NCBI GenBank assembly: GCA_021799555.1
Contig: JAJZAG010000062.1
Span: 1 to 13,582 of the forward strand
Reading direction: 5' to 3'
Origin: Deltaproteobacteria bacterium
GTDB lineage: Bacteria > Desulfobacterota > Binatia > Binatales > Binataceae
Length of the DNA: 13,582 nucleotides
Under the pieces are notes generated by a model. The model was not told the DNA's origin. It worked only from the letters and a program-made list of their open reading frames with translations, and searched no databases. Both the position numbers and the translations under genes were made by a program. Shown piece by piece: positions 13,565 through 13,582 of this stretch (position 1 is its first letter; every line of letters starts with the position of its first letter).

Positions 13565-13582
13565 CTATTCGTACATCTCGAC
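13565..13582 (-). CDS. Possible C-terminal end of a TadE-like gene, cut by the window edge
   Basis: The last bases read V-E-M-Y-E-stop on the minus strand, with TAG at 13567-13565. The TadE-like protein at 11661-12110 ends in the similar E-L-Y-E-stop, and a terminator-like hairpin follows at the right place. Only five residues are visible, so the call rests on position, strand and this resemblance. Confidence 0.3.
   Translation of the reverse strand, partial: VEMYE

Noticed and set aside
1..13582. CRISPR array, intact insertion sequence or defence system
   Set aside because: No regularly spaced repeats, transposase, nuclease or toxin-antitoxin pair can be read. MazG here is the housekeeping pyrophosphohydrolase, not part of a MazEF module.

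Overview
The window reads as ordinary chromosomal DNA of a GC-rich (roughly 60% by eye) free-living Gram-negative-type bacterium. A complete rpsT, a housekeeping MazG, a tRNA-Arg, Tad/Flp-pilus minor-pilin-like genes behind a sigma-54-type promoter, a Baeyer-Villiger-type flavin monooxygenase and GT-C mannosyltransferase-like proteins together suggest a soil or sediment lineage of the deltaproteobacterial/Binatota/Acidobacteria kind. No marker in the window settles the phylum. I see no CRISPR array, intact insertion sequence or phage gene.

Layout. (1) 1-168: C-terminal end of a dienelactone-hydrolase-family gene on the + strand. It converges on (2) 5962-310, a minus-strand operon of three cell-envelope genes: a tandem GT-C protein (GT87-like half plus protein O-mannosyltransferase-like half), a secreted and membrane-anchored carbohydrate-binding-like protein, and a GT-C-like polytopic protein ending in a PA14-like domain. 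The last two overlap by ATGA and the first two are 5 bp apart. (3) 6143-7605: a divergent + strand pair, a carboxylesterase of the phospholipase/carboxylesterase family and mazG, again joined by an ATGA overlap. (4) 7606-7976: a structured intergenic stretch with a nested dyad at the mazG stop, a doubtful 60-residue ORF and a strong hairpin just before rpsT. (5) rpsT (7977-8273, +) converges on a class I SAM methyltransferase (9160-8354, -). The methyltransferase promoter-like elements sit back to back with those of tRNA-Arg(CCG) (9258-9329, +). (6) 9330-9739: about 410 bp with no supportable gene, several dyads and short non-contiguous open frames, possibly gene debris. (7) 11533-9740: the flavin monooxygenase on the - strand, with a 22-bp near-perfect palindrome upstream. 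(8) 13127-11661: a TadG-like/TadE-like pair on the - strand. It is preceded by a sigma-54-type promoter with -24 GG and -12 GC elements exactly 10 nt apart and a concentric AT-rich dyad about 145 bp upstream of the expected start. A terminator-like hairpin and a gene end reading V-E-M-Y-E-stop at the right edge suggest that another TadE-like gene lies just outside.

How the parts fit. The three-gene envelope operon probably acts on lipid-linked sugars at the cytoplasmic membrane, transferring sugar to a secreted protein or glycan. The Tad-like pair belongs to a pilus or secretion locus extending to the right. The hydrolase/mazG/rpsT block is housekeeping. The monooxygenase looks independently regulated. 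I did not find a clearly novel defence or mobile system. The strongest non-routine items are the sigma-54/enhancer arrangement, the GT-C tandem operon with its accessory sugar-binding-type domains, and the structured RNA candidates around mazG and rpsT.
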